From contig QMPN01000059.1 of the NCBI GenBank assembly GCA_003648575.1, positions 1-13,710 of the forward strand: a DNA stretch of 13,710 nt, in the 5' to 3' direction. This stretch comes from Bacteroidota bacterium (lineage in GTDB: Bacteria > Bacteroidota > Bacteroidia > Bacteroidales > B18-G4). The notes beneath the pieces are model-generated. The model did no database searches. It saw only the letters and a program-made list of their open reading frames with translations, and had not been told where the DNA came from. Both the position numbers and the translations under genes were made by a program. Shown one piece after another: positions 6,949-13,710 of the stretch (positions within the stretch are counted from its first letter, which is position 1; every line of letters begins with the position of its first letter).

Positions 6949-8724
6949 CTAATCTTCACTAAAGTCCTTCAGTAATTTCCTGTATTCAGAAAAGACATTG
7001 GCCCTGGAGATAAAGCCGATATATTTACCGTCTTTGAGCACCGGCAGGTTGTAGTTACTTGTTTGCTGGAACTTTTTGGCAACCTCTTCCATGGATTCAT
7101 CGGGGGCTACAGAGGTACCCGGCATAAACATCAGGCTTCCCACTGATTTTTCGTCATATAGCTCGGGTTTGAACATTATATTACGAATATCGTCGAGTAC
7201 GATGATGCCGCAAAACACACCATCTTCATCGATAACCGGATAGATGTTTCGTTTTGATTCGGCGACAACCTTCACCAGGTCACCCAGCTTATCGTCAGGA
7301 CCTACGGTTCTAAAGTCCCGTTCGATCAACTTGCCCACGGTCATCATACTCAGGATGGCTCTGTCTTTATGATGGGTAATAAGTTCACCTCTTCGCGCCA
7401 GCTGATGGGTATAAACAGAATTTTTTACGAATATCCTTATGGTAGCATAAGATATGGTAGCAGTCACCATCAGGGGCACAAACAGCTGATAGCCGGATGT
7501 GATCTCAGCAATAAGGAATATGGCCGTGAGAGGGGCATGCAAAACCCCTGCGATCAGCCCGCCCATACCCGCCAGGGCAAAAGTGGATGAATTCAGATTA
7601 TTGACACCCAGATATTTTAAGAATGTTGTAAAGAAGAGTCCTGTAAATGCCCCCATGAATAGGGTTGGGGCAAATATTCCACCTATCCCACCGGCACCAA
7701 ATGTTACCGAAGTGGCAATAGCTTTAAAAAAGATGATCAGCAAAAAGAGCACAAACACCATGATGATCTCATCCTGCATACCATAAAAGAGGCTGTTGTT
7801 GAAAAGCGGACTGTAATCGCCCTGAAGGCATGCGTTCACTGCTTCATAACCTTCACCATACAATGATGGAAACAGGAAGATCAGACCTCCCAGGACGACA
7901 CCCCCTACGATCCACCTGGCATACCAGGTTTTTATCCTTTTAAATCCTGATTCAATAAAGATGTACATCTTCGTAAAATATACCGACACCAATCCGGCCA
8001 GCAGTCCCAGGAGGATGAAATAAGGGAGGTCCTCCAGATGAAAAACGGCCCTGATATCGAAGGGATACATCACTGCCTGTCCCAGGAAAAAATACGAAGT
8101 AAGTACTCCTGTAACGGAAGCAATAAGCAATGGGATCACCGATGCTAACGTAAGGTCGATCATGATCACTTCGATGGCAAATACTACGGCTGCGATGGGT
8201 GATTTGAAGATGGCCGACATGGCTGCTGCACTGGCCAATCCAAGCAGGAGTGTGATCTGCTTATAATTCAGCCTGAACATCTGTCCCAGGTTAGAACCAA
8301 TGGCCGCTCCTGTAGCTACAGTCGGGCCTTCCAAACCTACCGACCCGCCAAAACCAACCGTAAAAACAGATGTGATGATGGAAGAAAAAATATTATGCCG
8401 TTTGATTACCCCGTGGTTTTTTGATATTGCAAATAGTACACTCGGAATGCCATGTCCGACATGTTGCCTGACCACGAAACGAATATAAAGTGTGGCGATA
8501 AGGATCCCTACTGCAGGGAGAACAAAAAAGAGGTAATTCTGATAGTTGACAACGACGTTGGAAGTGAGCAGTGATTTGATCAGGTGTACCCCGTTCTTAA
8601 TCACAACCGCGCCCAATCCGGCCAGCACACCGATAATCACACTCAGGATCATGATGAGGTTTTGCTGACTCATATTTTTAATGCGCCAGATCAGGAATCG
8701 CCGCCATACAGCTGCTCTTTTCAT
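6949..8724 (-). CDS. CLC-family chloride channel/transporter with CBS pair
   Basis: This is an inner-membrane CLC protein of 591 residues: a membrane domain (about 20-435) with a cytosolic pair of CBS domains (about 459-515 and 526-583), which often bind nucleotides and gate the pore. Anion-site motifs are visible: GHGIP (90-94, GSGIP in E. coli), GLEGP (130-134) with gating Glu132, GGIFAP (348-353) with Phe351, and Tyr438 matching the E. coli Tyr445 position. In VFAIEV (181-186) the residue aligned with the proton glutamate (E. coli Glu203) is Val186, as in CLC channels rather than classical H+/Cl- exchangers. A passive chloride channel is therefore favoured, by inference. The start is the first ATG (8724). 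ATG at codon 18 (MSQQNL) is an alternative. The 75 bp to the upstream xth gene contain no clear promoter. Confidence 0.93.
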   Translation of the reverse strand: MKRAAVWRRFLIWRIKNMSQQNLIMILSVIIGVLAGLGAVVIKNGVHLIKSLLTSNVVVNYQNYLFFVLPAVGILIATLYIRFVVRQHVGHGIPSVLFAISKNHGVIKRHNIFSSIITSVFTVGFGGSVGLEGPTVATGAAIGSNLGQMFRLNYKQITLLLGLASAAAMSAIFKSPIAAVVFAIEVIMIDLTLASVIPLLIASVTGVLTSYFFLGQAVMYPFDIRAVFHLEDLPYFILLGLLAGLVSVYFTKMYIFIESGFKRIKTWYARWIVGGVVLGGLIFLFPSLYGEGYEAVNACLQGDYSPLFNNSLFYGMQDEIIMVFVLFLLIIFFKAIATSVTFGAGGIGGIFAPTLFMGAFTGLFFTTFLKYLGVNNLNSSTFALAGMGGLIAGVLHAPLTAIFLIAEITSGYQLFVPLMVTATISYATIRIFVKNSVYTHQLARRGELITHHKDRAILSMMTVGKLIERDFRTVGPDDKLGDLVKVVAESKRNIYPVIDEDGVFCGIIVLDDIRNIMFKPELYDEKSVGSLMFMPGTSVAPDESMEEVAKKFQQTSNYNLPVLKDGKYIGFISRANVFSEYRKLLKDFSED

Positions 8725-8799
8725 GAAGATAATTTAGAAGTTACGAATATAGATAAAATTGCGATATAGGTGGTGAGCAATGGTTAGGGCCGATTAGCA

Positions 8800-9567
8800 T
8801 CAATCGTTTATCTCAAGAAGGATGGGGCAGTGGTCTGAATGATGGGCATCGGGCAGTATGAGTGCACGTTTGAGCTTGTCACTGAGCGACTGGCTGGCCA
8901 TATGATAATCGATACGCCATCCAAGATTTTTTGCCCGTGCATTGGCCCTATAACTCCACCATGAATAGTGGTGCGGCTCATCATTGAAGTGCCTGAAAGT
9001 ATCGATAAAGCCGCTATCAATAAAGTTACTGATCCATTCCCTTTCTTCCGGCAGGAAACCGGAACTTTTCGCATTTCTAACCGGATCATGAATATCAATG
9101 GGCTTATGGCAGATATTATAGTCGCCTGAAAGGATCAGTCGGGGCCTGGTTTTCTTCAGTTCGTCCACATATTTCCGGTAGTCATCCAGCCATTCCATTT
9201 TAAAGGCCTGGCGCAGCTCCCCGCTCGAGCCTGAGGGATGGTAAGCACTTACTACGCTGAGATCGCCGATGTCGGCCCTGATAAAACGGCCTTCATCATC
9301 ATATTTCTTTATCCCCATCCCATATTCAATATGGTCAGGCGTTTCCTTGCTCAGGATAGCAACACCGCTATAACCTTTTTTCTGAGCTGAATACCAATAC
9401 GTTCTATACCCGAGGGCCTCAATCTCAAGTACAGGAATTTGTTCGATCTGTGCTTTTGTTTCCTGCAGGCATATGATGTCGGCATCTACGGCTGTCATCC
9501 ATTCCAGAAAGCCTTTTTTTATCGCGGCGCGGATGCCATTGACATTATATGAGATGATTCTTTTCAT
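8800..9567 (-). CDS. xth: Exodeoxyribonuclease III (AP endonuclease)
   Basis: ExoIII cuts the DNA backbone 5' of abasic sites and trims 3' blocked ends in base-excision repair. The 255-residue protein has family length. It shows the complete endonuclease/exonuclease/phosphatase active site: Asn8 and Asn10 near the N-terminus, Glu36 in LQETK (metal), Tyr109 in AYHPSG, Asp149 and Asn151 in GDYNIC, Asp220 in WRIDY, and Asp245-His246 in SDHCP. Start ATG 9567 gives the canonical MKRIISYNVNG. It lies 12 bp downstream of radA and is very probably co-transcribed with it as a repair pair. The sequence fits the ExoA/Xth branch with no sign of damage. Confidence 0.95.
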   Translation of the reverse strand: MKRIISYNVNGIRAAIKKGFLEWMTAVDADIICLQETKAQIEQIPVLEIEALGYRTYWYSAQKKGYSGVAILSKETPDHIEYGMGIKKYDDEGRFIRADIGDLSVVSAYHPSGSSGELRQAFKMEWLDDYRKYVDELKKTRPRLILSGDYNICHKPIDIHDPVRNAKSSGFLPEEREWISNFIDSGFIDTFRHFNDEPHHYSWWSYRANARAKNLGWRIDYHMASQSLSDKLKRALILPDAHHSDHCPILLEIND

Positions 9568-9579
9568 AGGAAGGGGCTA

Positions 9580-10950
9580 TTAACCGAATAATGCTCTGAT
9601 CAGATCTTCGATCTTCTTCACAAATACTATTTCTGCTTTATACTTTTTCTGATCGATGCTTTTCCTGGCATAGCTCGAAACAAATATCTTTTCGAATCCC
9701 AGTTTATCTGCCTCAGCCACCCTTTGCTCAATACGGTTTACCGCCCTGATCTCACCCGATAGCCCTACTTCGCCGGCAAAGCAATAATGCTGCGGAATAG
9801 GAATGTCGGCATTGGACGACATCACAGCGCTGATGATGGCCAGGTCGATGGCCGGGTCATCTACCCGTATACCTCCGGCAATATTCAGAAAAACATCCTT
9901 GACCCCCAGTTTGAAACCGGCCCGTTTTTCAAGCACTGCCAGCAACATGTTCAGCCGTTTTACATCATATCCGGTTGCCGAACGCTGAGGTGTTCCATAG
10001 GCGGCCGATCCAACCAGTGCCTGGGTCTCAACCAGCATAGGACGCTGACCTTCGATGGTGGCTGCCACAGCAACGCCGCTCACATCCTCATCGCGTTGAG
10101 ATATCAGTATTTCCGACGGGTTGCTAATCTCCCTCAGGCCTTTGTCTGTCATCTCGAAAATTCCCAGCTCCGAGGTGGAACCGTAGCGGTTTTTCACTGA
10201 ACGCAGGATACGGAATTCATAGTGCCTGTCACCCTCGAACTGAAGCACTGTATCAACCATATGTTCCAGCACCTTTGGCCCTGCCAACATCCCGTCTTTG
10301 GTAATATGTCCAATTAGGATGACCGGAGTGTCGGTAAGCTTGGCAAAACGTTGCAATTCAGCTGCACATTCCCTTACCTGCGAGATGCTTCCCGGTGAAG
10401 AATCGATGCGTTCAGTGTAGAGGGTCTGTATCGAATCCACCACCAGCACATCAGGCTGCAGCTGTTCGAGGAATTTAAAAATATTCTGGGTATTGGTCTC
10501 GGTGAGGATCAGGATATCGGGATTACCGGAACCGATACGATCGGCCCGCATCTTGATCTGTTGATCACTCTCCTCCCCTGTTACATAAAGGATCTTCCTG
10601 TTTTTAAACCGCAGGGCAACCTGCAGCATCAGCGTTGATTTGCCGATCCCCGGTTCACCACCAATAAGTACCAGGGAGCCCGGAACCAGTCCGCCACCAA
10701 GCACCCTGTTGAGTTCAACAGTGCCGGTATCAACCCGTTCTTCTTTTCCTTTGTTGATCTTTTCGATCGGTATGGGAGCATTCTTCTTCAAGGATTTGAT
10801 CTCCCCCATGGAAAATTCCCTTGAGGTTTCCTTTTTAACAACCTCCTCCACATAGGTATTCCATTCCCCGCATGACGGACATCGTCCGATCCATTTGGGC
10901 GACTGGGCTCCACAGTTCTGACAGAAAAATACAGTTTGCGCCTTTGCCAT
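9580..10950 (-). CDS. radA: DNA repair protein RadA
   Basis: RadA (Sms) is a RecA-like, hexameric DNA-branch-migration helicase that helps process recombination intermediates. The 456-residue protein has the full architecture: a C4 zinc finger with Cys10, 13, 24 and 27, a RecA-type ATPase with Walker A GEPGIGKST (98-106) and Walker B DVLVVDS (167-173), the RadA-specific KNRYG motif (253-257; KNRFG in most), and a C-terminal Lon-protease-like domain (about 270-456) without an evident protease role. The start is the first ATG. The gene follows rfaE2 after 55 bp that contain a short GC hairpin, and is followed by xth after 12 bp. The Phe to Tyr change in KNRFG is conservative. Confidence 0.97.
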   Translation of the reverse strand: MAKAQTVFFCQNCGAQSPKWIGRCPSCGEWNTYVEEVVKKETSREFSMGEIKSLKKNAPIPIEKINKGKEERVDTGTVELNRVLGGGLVPGSLVLIGGEPGIGKSTLMLQVALRFKNRKILYVTGEESDQQIKMRADRIGSGNPDILILTETNTQNIFKFLEQLQPDVLVVDSIQTLYTERIDSSPGSISQVRECAAELQRFAKLTDTPVILIGHITKDGMLAGPKVLEHMVDTVLQFEGDRHYEFRILRSVKNRYGSTSELGIFEMTDKGLREISNPSEILISQRDEDVSGVAVAATIEGQRPMLVETQALVGSAAYGTPQRSATGYDVKRLNMLLAVLEKRAGFKLGVKDVFLNIAGGIRVDDPAIDLAIISAVMSSNADIPIPQHYCFAGEVGLSGEIRAVNRIEQRVAEADKLGFEKIFVSSYARKSIDQKKYKAEIVFVKKIEDLIRALFG

Positions 10951-10964
10951 AGCAATAAGTTATC

Positions 10965-10979
10965 CCGGGACATACCCGG
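10965..10979 (-). other. Small GC hairpin before radA
   Basis: In the rfaE2-radA gap, CCGGG and CCCGG can form a 5-bp stem with a 5-base loop, ending about 14 bp before the radA ATG on the minus strand. No T-run follows, so it is not a standard terminator. It could slow ribosome access to radA or be incidental. Confidence 0.3.
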
Positions 10980-11005
10980 TGAGGATTTCGAGAAGAAAGG
11001 TAAAA

Positions 11006-11500
11006 TTAAGAATTTCTAATTTTATCTATGATCGCTGAAGTTGAATATCCTTCTACCAGATCCATGGTAATGATCTGACCGCCTTTTTTCTCAACAATAT
11101 CGGCACCTATGATGTCTTTAACTTCGTAATCTTTTCCTTTTACAAGGATATCCGGCTGTACCATCTCGATGAGTTTTTCGGGTGTATCTTCATCGAAGAT
11201 CACCACAGCCCCAACAAATCCAACGGCAGCCAGTGTCATGGCCCTTGACTTTTCATCCTTAATGGGCCTTGAGTCACCTTTGATCCTTTGCACCGACTCA
11301 TCAGAGTTCATACCAACAATCATCAGGGTTCCTTCGGCTGCAGCTTTTGCAAGGTAATCGATATGCCCAAGGTGGAGCAGATCAAAACAGCCATTCGTAA
11401 AAACGATCTTATGCTCATGAAAGCGCCAAACGGCCAGTTGCAATTCGAACTCCTGGTTCATGTGCCAGATCTTCGATTCAATATGTTCAAGATGATTCAT
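11006..11500 (-). CDS. rfaE2: D-glycero-beta-D-manno-heptose 1-phosphate adenylyltransferase
   Basis: RfaE2 transfers AMP from ATP to heptose 1-phosphate, making the ADP-heptose precursor of the LPS inner core. The 164-residue protein corresponds to the C-terminal half of E. coli HldE. It shows the cytidylyltransferase-fold motifs: FTNGCFDLLHLGH (34-46) with the HxGH nucleotide-binding signature, VGMNSD (62-67), RPI (78-80), VKGKDY (120-125), and EGYSTSAII (150-158), which resembles the ISSTxI-type motif. The partner kinase (RfaE1) is not in this window, in keeping with separate genes outside enterics. Start ATG 11500 gives the usual N-terminus and overlaps the upstream flippase-like gene by 14 nt, so the two are probably translationally coupled. 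Confidence 0.92.
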   Translation of the reverse strand: MNHLEHIESKIWHMNQEFELQLAVWRFHEHKIVFTNGCFDLLHLGHIDYLAKAAAEGTLMIVGMNSDESVQRIKGDSRPIKDEKSRAMTLAAVGFVGAVVIFDEDTPEKLIEMVQPDILVKGKDYEVKDIIGADIVEKKGGQIITMDLVEGYSTSAIIDKIRNS

Positions 11501-12506
11501 GTCCAGTCTTATTTTTTTGAAGGAATAACATCAGGAATGACAGCCCGCCAACCACGATGATCATGATGGTTTGAGCAGCATGCGTGATGGTTGCAAAAGA
11601 AGCAGCGATCATAGGGCTAACCCCATACAGTTCAAACAAGACCGCCTTCACGATCCAGTGGTATGTGCCGATGCCTCCCGGAACAGGTGCCACAATCCCC
11701 AGGCTGCCAATGCTCATCACGGTCAACGCATCAATAAAAGTCAGGTGGGAAGTAGCTTCCAGGGCAAAGAACGGGAGATATATCATGAGGGTATACATGC
11801 CCCAGATGACTAAGGTATACAATAAAAATCCTGCTTTGTTCTTTGTCTTGCGGATGGTCTTTATACCTTCAACCATGCCCTTTGCAAACTCGCTGAACTT
11901 GCGAAAGAAAGCATAGCGCTGAAGGAGCTTACGATATTTTTTCCAAAGGATCACCAGGAGTACGATGAACAGAACAAAAACACTGATGATCACAATGATA
12001 GGAACGATATTACTTTCAAAATTTGATGAAACAGGCTCAAGGATCTTTTCATTCATGAAGGAGCCTACCAGTTTCCACTGAAAAGCAATGACCATAATAA
12101 TCAGAGACAGGAGTATAATCATGTCAAAGATCCGCTCTGCGATCATGGTCCCAAGCACTTCTGTAAACGGAATGTTCAGCTTTTTACTCAGCACCCCACA
12201 ACGGGTAACTTCTCCCAGTCGGGGAACAGCAGTATTGGCCAGATACCCGGTCATGACTGCATAAAAAGTGGTTGTCAGACGTGGTTTATAGCCCAATGAT
12301 CTGATCAGGATATTCCAGCGGGCAGCGCGGGCAATATGGGAGAATATCCCGGCAATGATCCCAAGCACGATCCACAAATAATCCGCACTTGCAATGGATT
12401 CCATGATTTCCTTTGGATCCTGTTTCCTGAAAACTAGCCAGAGGAACAATACTCCCAACAGAAGGAATATCATATAGTTAAAAACAGATAGTGCCTTCTT
12501 TACCAA
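11487..12506 (-). CDS. Flippase-like integral membrane protein (LPG synthase TM family)
   Basis: This protein belongs to the large UPF0104/lysylphosphatidylglycerol-synthase transmembrane family. It resembles the membrane half of MprF but lacks the aminoacyl-transferase domain. About eight hydrophobic helices are visible. The conserved core reads IARAARWNILIRSLG, then GYLANTAVPRLGEVTRCGVL (N, P, G-E and R are family-typical), and PVPGGIGTYHW near the C-terminus. Its substrate is unknown; such proteins are thought to move lipids or lipid-linked sugars, which is inference. The start is debatable. The frame runs up to an ATG at 12575 inside panD. TTG at 12506, 4 bp after the panD stop, gives MVKKALSVFN, a typical family N-terminus, and was preferred (339 aa). 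ATG 12473 is a third option. It overlaps rfaE2 by 14 nt, hinting at an envelope-glycolipid role. Confidence 0.85.
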   Translation of the reverse strand: MVKKALSVFNYMIFLLLGVLFLWLVFRKQDPKEIMESIASADYLWIVLGIIAGIFSHIARAARWNILIRSLGYKPRLTTTFYAVMTGYLANTAVPRLGEVTRCGVLSKKLNIPFTEVLGTMIAERIFDMIILLSLIIMVIAFQWKLVGSFMNEKILEPVSSNFESNIVPIIVIISVFVLFIVLLVILWKKYRKLLQRYAFFRKFSEFAKGMVEGIKTIRKTKNKAGFLLYTLVIWGMYTLMIYLPFFALEATSHLTFIDALTVMSIGSLGIVAPVPGGIGTYHWIVKAVLFELYGVSPMIAASFATITHAAQTIMIIVVGGLSFLMLFLQKNKTGHESS

Positions 12507-12510
12507 TACC

Positions 12511-12855
12511 TTAAATTTTATTGTTTGCGTCAGGGAATATGATAGCTGGTTTAAATGATGCAGCTTCAACCGCATCCATGCTGGCGTAGGAAACTATTAT
12601 GACAAGGTCGCCGACAGCTGCCTTGCGTGCTGCAGCCCCGTTGAGAGAAATAATGCCGGAACCCCTTTCACCCTTGATAACATAGGTCTCAAGCCTTTCT
12701 CCATTTGAAATATTATAAATATGGACTTTTTCGTTCTCAATCAGCTGAGCAGCATCTATCAAGTTTTCGTCGATGGCAATACTCCCAACATAATGAAGGT
12801 CGGCCTCTGTGATAGTAGCCCTGTGTATCTTCGATTTGAGTACTTCGATATTCAT
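12511..12855 (-). CDS. panD: Aspartate 1-decarboxylase proenzyme
   Basis: PanD decarboxylates L-aspartate to beta-alanine for pantothenate synthesis. It is made as a proenzyme that self-cleaves between Gly24 and Ser25, leaving a pyruvoyl cofactor. The 114-residue sequence shows [15 protein letters not shown] with the Gly24-Ser25 site (IAID follows), Lys9 and Tyr58 (ETYVIKG), all expected for catalysis and cleavage, and [12 protein letters not shown] (72-83), a conserved substrate-binding stretch. Start ATG 12855. It is 12 bp downstream of panC, so the two beta-alanine/pantothenate steps are encoded together. Its stop is followed within 4 bp by the likely TTG start of the flippase-like gene. 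Confidence 0.97.
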   Translation of the reverse strand: MNIEVLKSKIHRATITEADLHYVGSIAIDENLIDAAQLIENEKVHIYNISNGERLETYVIKGERGSGIISLNGAAARKAAVGDLVIIVSYASMDAVEAASFKPAIIFPDANNKI

Positions 12856-12867
12856 ATTGAGGCAAAA

Positions 12868-13707
12868 TTACACTTTTAAGTTGTCAATCAAACGTATTTC
12901 ACCAAGAAAAGTGGCAACAAAGACCCGAATATTTTCGGCATCATCCCAGTATTTTATAGGTAGAAGTGTGTTTTCATCAGCAACTTGCAAATACTCCACT
13001 TTCATTCCCGGAACAGAATTTAGGCGTTCCGTGATGCGACTTAAAATATCTTCAAGGGGTTTTTGTCCGGCCCGCATTTTGATCTTCGACAATGCCTTAT
13101 AGATGAAGGCGGCATTCACTCGTTCTTCCGGTGACAGACGTGCATTACGGGAACTCATGGCCAGGCCGTCATCCTCTCTGATAATGGGACACCCAATAAT
13201 TTCGACCGGCATATTCACCTGCTTCACCAGTACCTTGATGATCATTAGCTGCTGGAAGTCCTTTTCCCCGAAATATGCCCTGTGAGGCAAACATATCTCA
13301 AACAGTCGTTTCACCACCACGGCCACGCCATTAAAATGTCCAGGCCGGTGAGCCCCTTCCATCACTTCTTCGAGGGGGCCGAAATAAAATTTTTCACTCT
13401 CACCATCCGGGTACATTTCATCCACCGACGGGGCAAAGACCAGGTCACAACCGGCTTTCTCCAGTTTTTTACAGTCATCGTCGAGGGTTCTCGGATACTT
13501 CGAAAGATCTTGCTCGTTACTAAATTGTATGGGATTCACAAAGATGCTGCAAATGCTGATGTCGTTCTCTTCTATCGCCTGACGGAGTAGCGAAAGATGG
13601 CCCTCATGCAAAGCGCCCATGGTAGGTACAAAACCTATGCTGAGGCCTTTTGCACGCATAGCAACTACCTCATCCCGGATACCGTCAACAGTATTAAATA
13701 TTTTCAA
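12868..13707 (-). CDS. panC: Pantothenate synthetase
   Basis: PanC joins pantoate and beta-alanine, with ATP, to make pantothenate, the CoA precursor. The 279-residue sequence has the HIGH-like motif in PTMGALHEGH (28-37), VNPIQFS (57-63), the substrate loop EGAHRPGHFNGV (117-128), GEKDFQQL (147-154) and the KMSKS-like MSSRNARLS (184-192). The start appears to be TTG at 13707, giving MKIFNTVDGI, a usual family N-terminus. The window ends 3 bp further, so an earlier start cannot be formally excluded. The C-terminus is complete. It is the first gene of the minus-strand panC-panD-flippase-rfaE2 run; its promoter lies outside the window. Confidence 0.95.
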   Translation of the reverse strand: MKIFNTVDGIRDEVVAMRAKGLSIGFVPTMGALHEGHLSLLRQAIEENDISICSIFVNPIQFSNEQDLSKYPRTLDDDCKKLEKAGCDLVFAPSVDEMYPDGESEKFYFGPLEEVMEGAHRPGHFNGVAVVVKRLFEICLPHRAYFGEKDFQQLMIIKVLVKQVNMPVEIIGCPIIREDDGLAMSSRNARLSPEERVNAAFIYKALSKIKMRAGQKPLEDILSRITERLNSVPGMKVEYLQVADENTLLPIKYWDDAENIRVFVATFLGEIRLIDNLKV

Positions 13708-13710
13708 AAC

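Noticed and set aside
6600..6959. Minus-strand open frames rich in Arg, Cys, Val, Gly and Tyr repeats
   Set aside because: They are read from the second heptamer array, which lacks stops on both strands, plus antisense MCE sequence.
8725..8799. Promoter or terminator between xth and clc
   Set aside because: The best -7-like octamer (TATATTCG) has a mismatch and no -33 partner at proper spacing, and only a 4-bp inverted repeat is visible.
11487..12506. Full MprF lysyl-phosphatidylglycerol synthase
   Set aside because: Only the membrane region is present. The cytosolic aminoacyl-transferase domain is missing, so that activity should not be assigned.
12507..12575. ATG 12575 as start of the flippase-like protein
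   Set aside because: It would overlap panD by 65 bp and add a polar stretch atypical of the family. TTG 12506 gives a standard N-terminus just after the panD stop.

Overview
The window looks like a piece of a Bacteroidota chromosome, probably Bacteroidales/Marinilabiliales-like. The gene families are typical of that phylum: a Bacteroidota-type LptD, a Zn amidase with a SPOR tail, a single MCE protein, and a free-standing RfaE2. One promoter fits the phylum's own consensus (TTTG, 19 bp, TAnnTTTG). Shine-Dalgarno signals are weak, and several genes appear to start at TTG or GTG. There are twelve protein genes, no RNA genes, no transposons and no CRISPR array.

Layout. Positions 1-62 hold no recognisable gene. 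Positions 63-356 are a perfectly phased array of 42 heptanucleotides that runs into the 3' end of ridA (minus). ridA is divergent from an ornithine cyclodeaminase/mu-crystallin family gene (plus). That gene converges on lptD (minus) across a 27-bp gap that itself looks heptamer-phased. lptD is divergent from an amidase-MCE pair (plus), with a promoter and a hairpin in between. The MCE gene converges on a CLC channel gene (minus) across a second heptamer array of 22 units (6793-6946). From there to the right edge everything is on the minus strand. In transcription order it reads panC, panD, a flippase-like membrane protein, rfaE2, radA, xth, clc. The first four are packed within 12 bp or overlap, and radA-xth are 12 bp apart.

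Functions. The envelope is the main theme: LptD (LPS insertion), RfaE2 (ADP-heptose for the LPS core), a periplasmic amidase (peptidoglycan), an MCE protein (lipid transfer) and a flippase-like membrane protein. PanC and PanD make pantothenate for CoA. RadA and ExoIII serve DNA repair. RidA and the cyclodeaminase-family enzyme are linked through imine/enamine chemistry.

The most unusual signal is not a gene. Three heptanucleotide-phased tracts, each with a different motif, sit at gene 3' ends. They occupy both fully visible convergent junctions, and none is seen at a divergent or head-to-tail junction. The largest supplies the stop codon and last residues of RidA. Other points worth checking are a CLC protein with the proton-glutamate position replaced by Val, a terminator-like hairpin in the amidase leader, and non-ATG starts at five genes.
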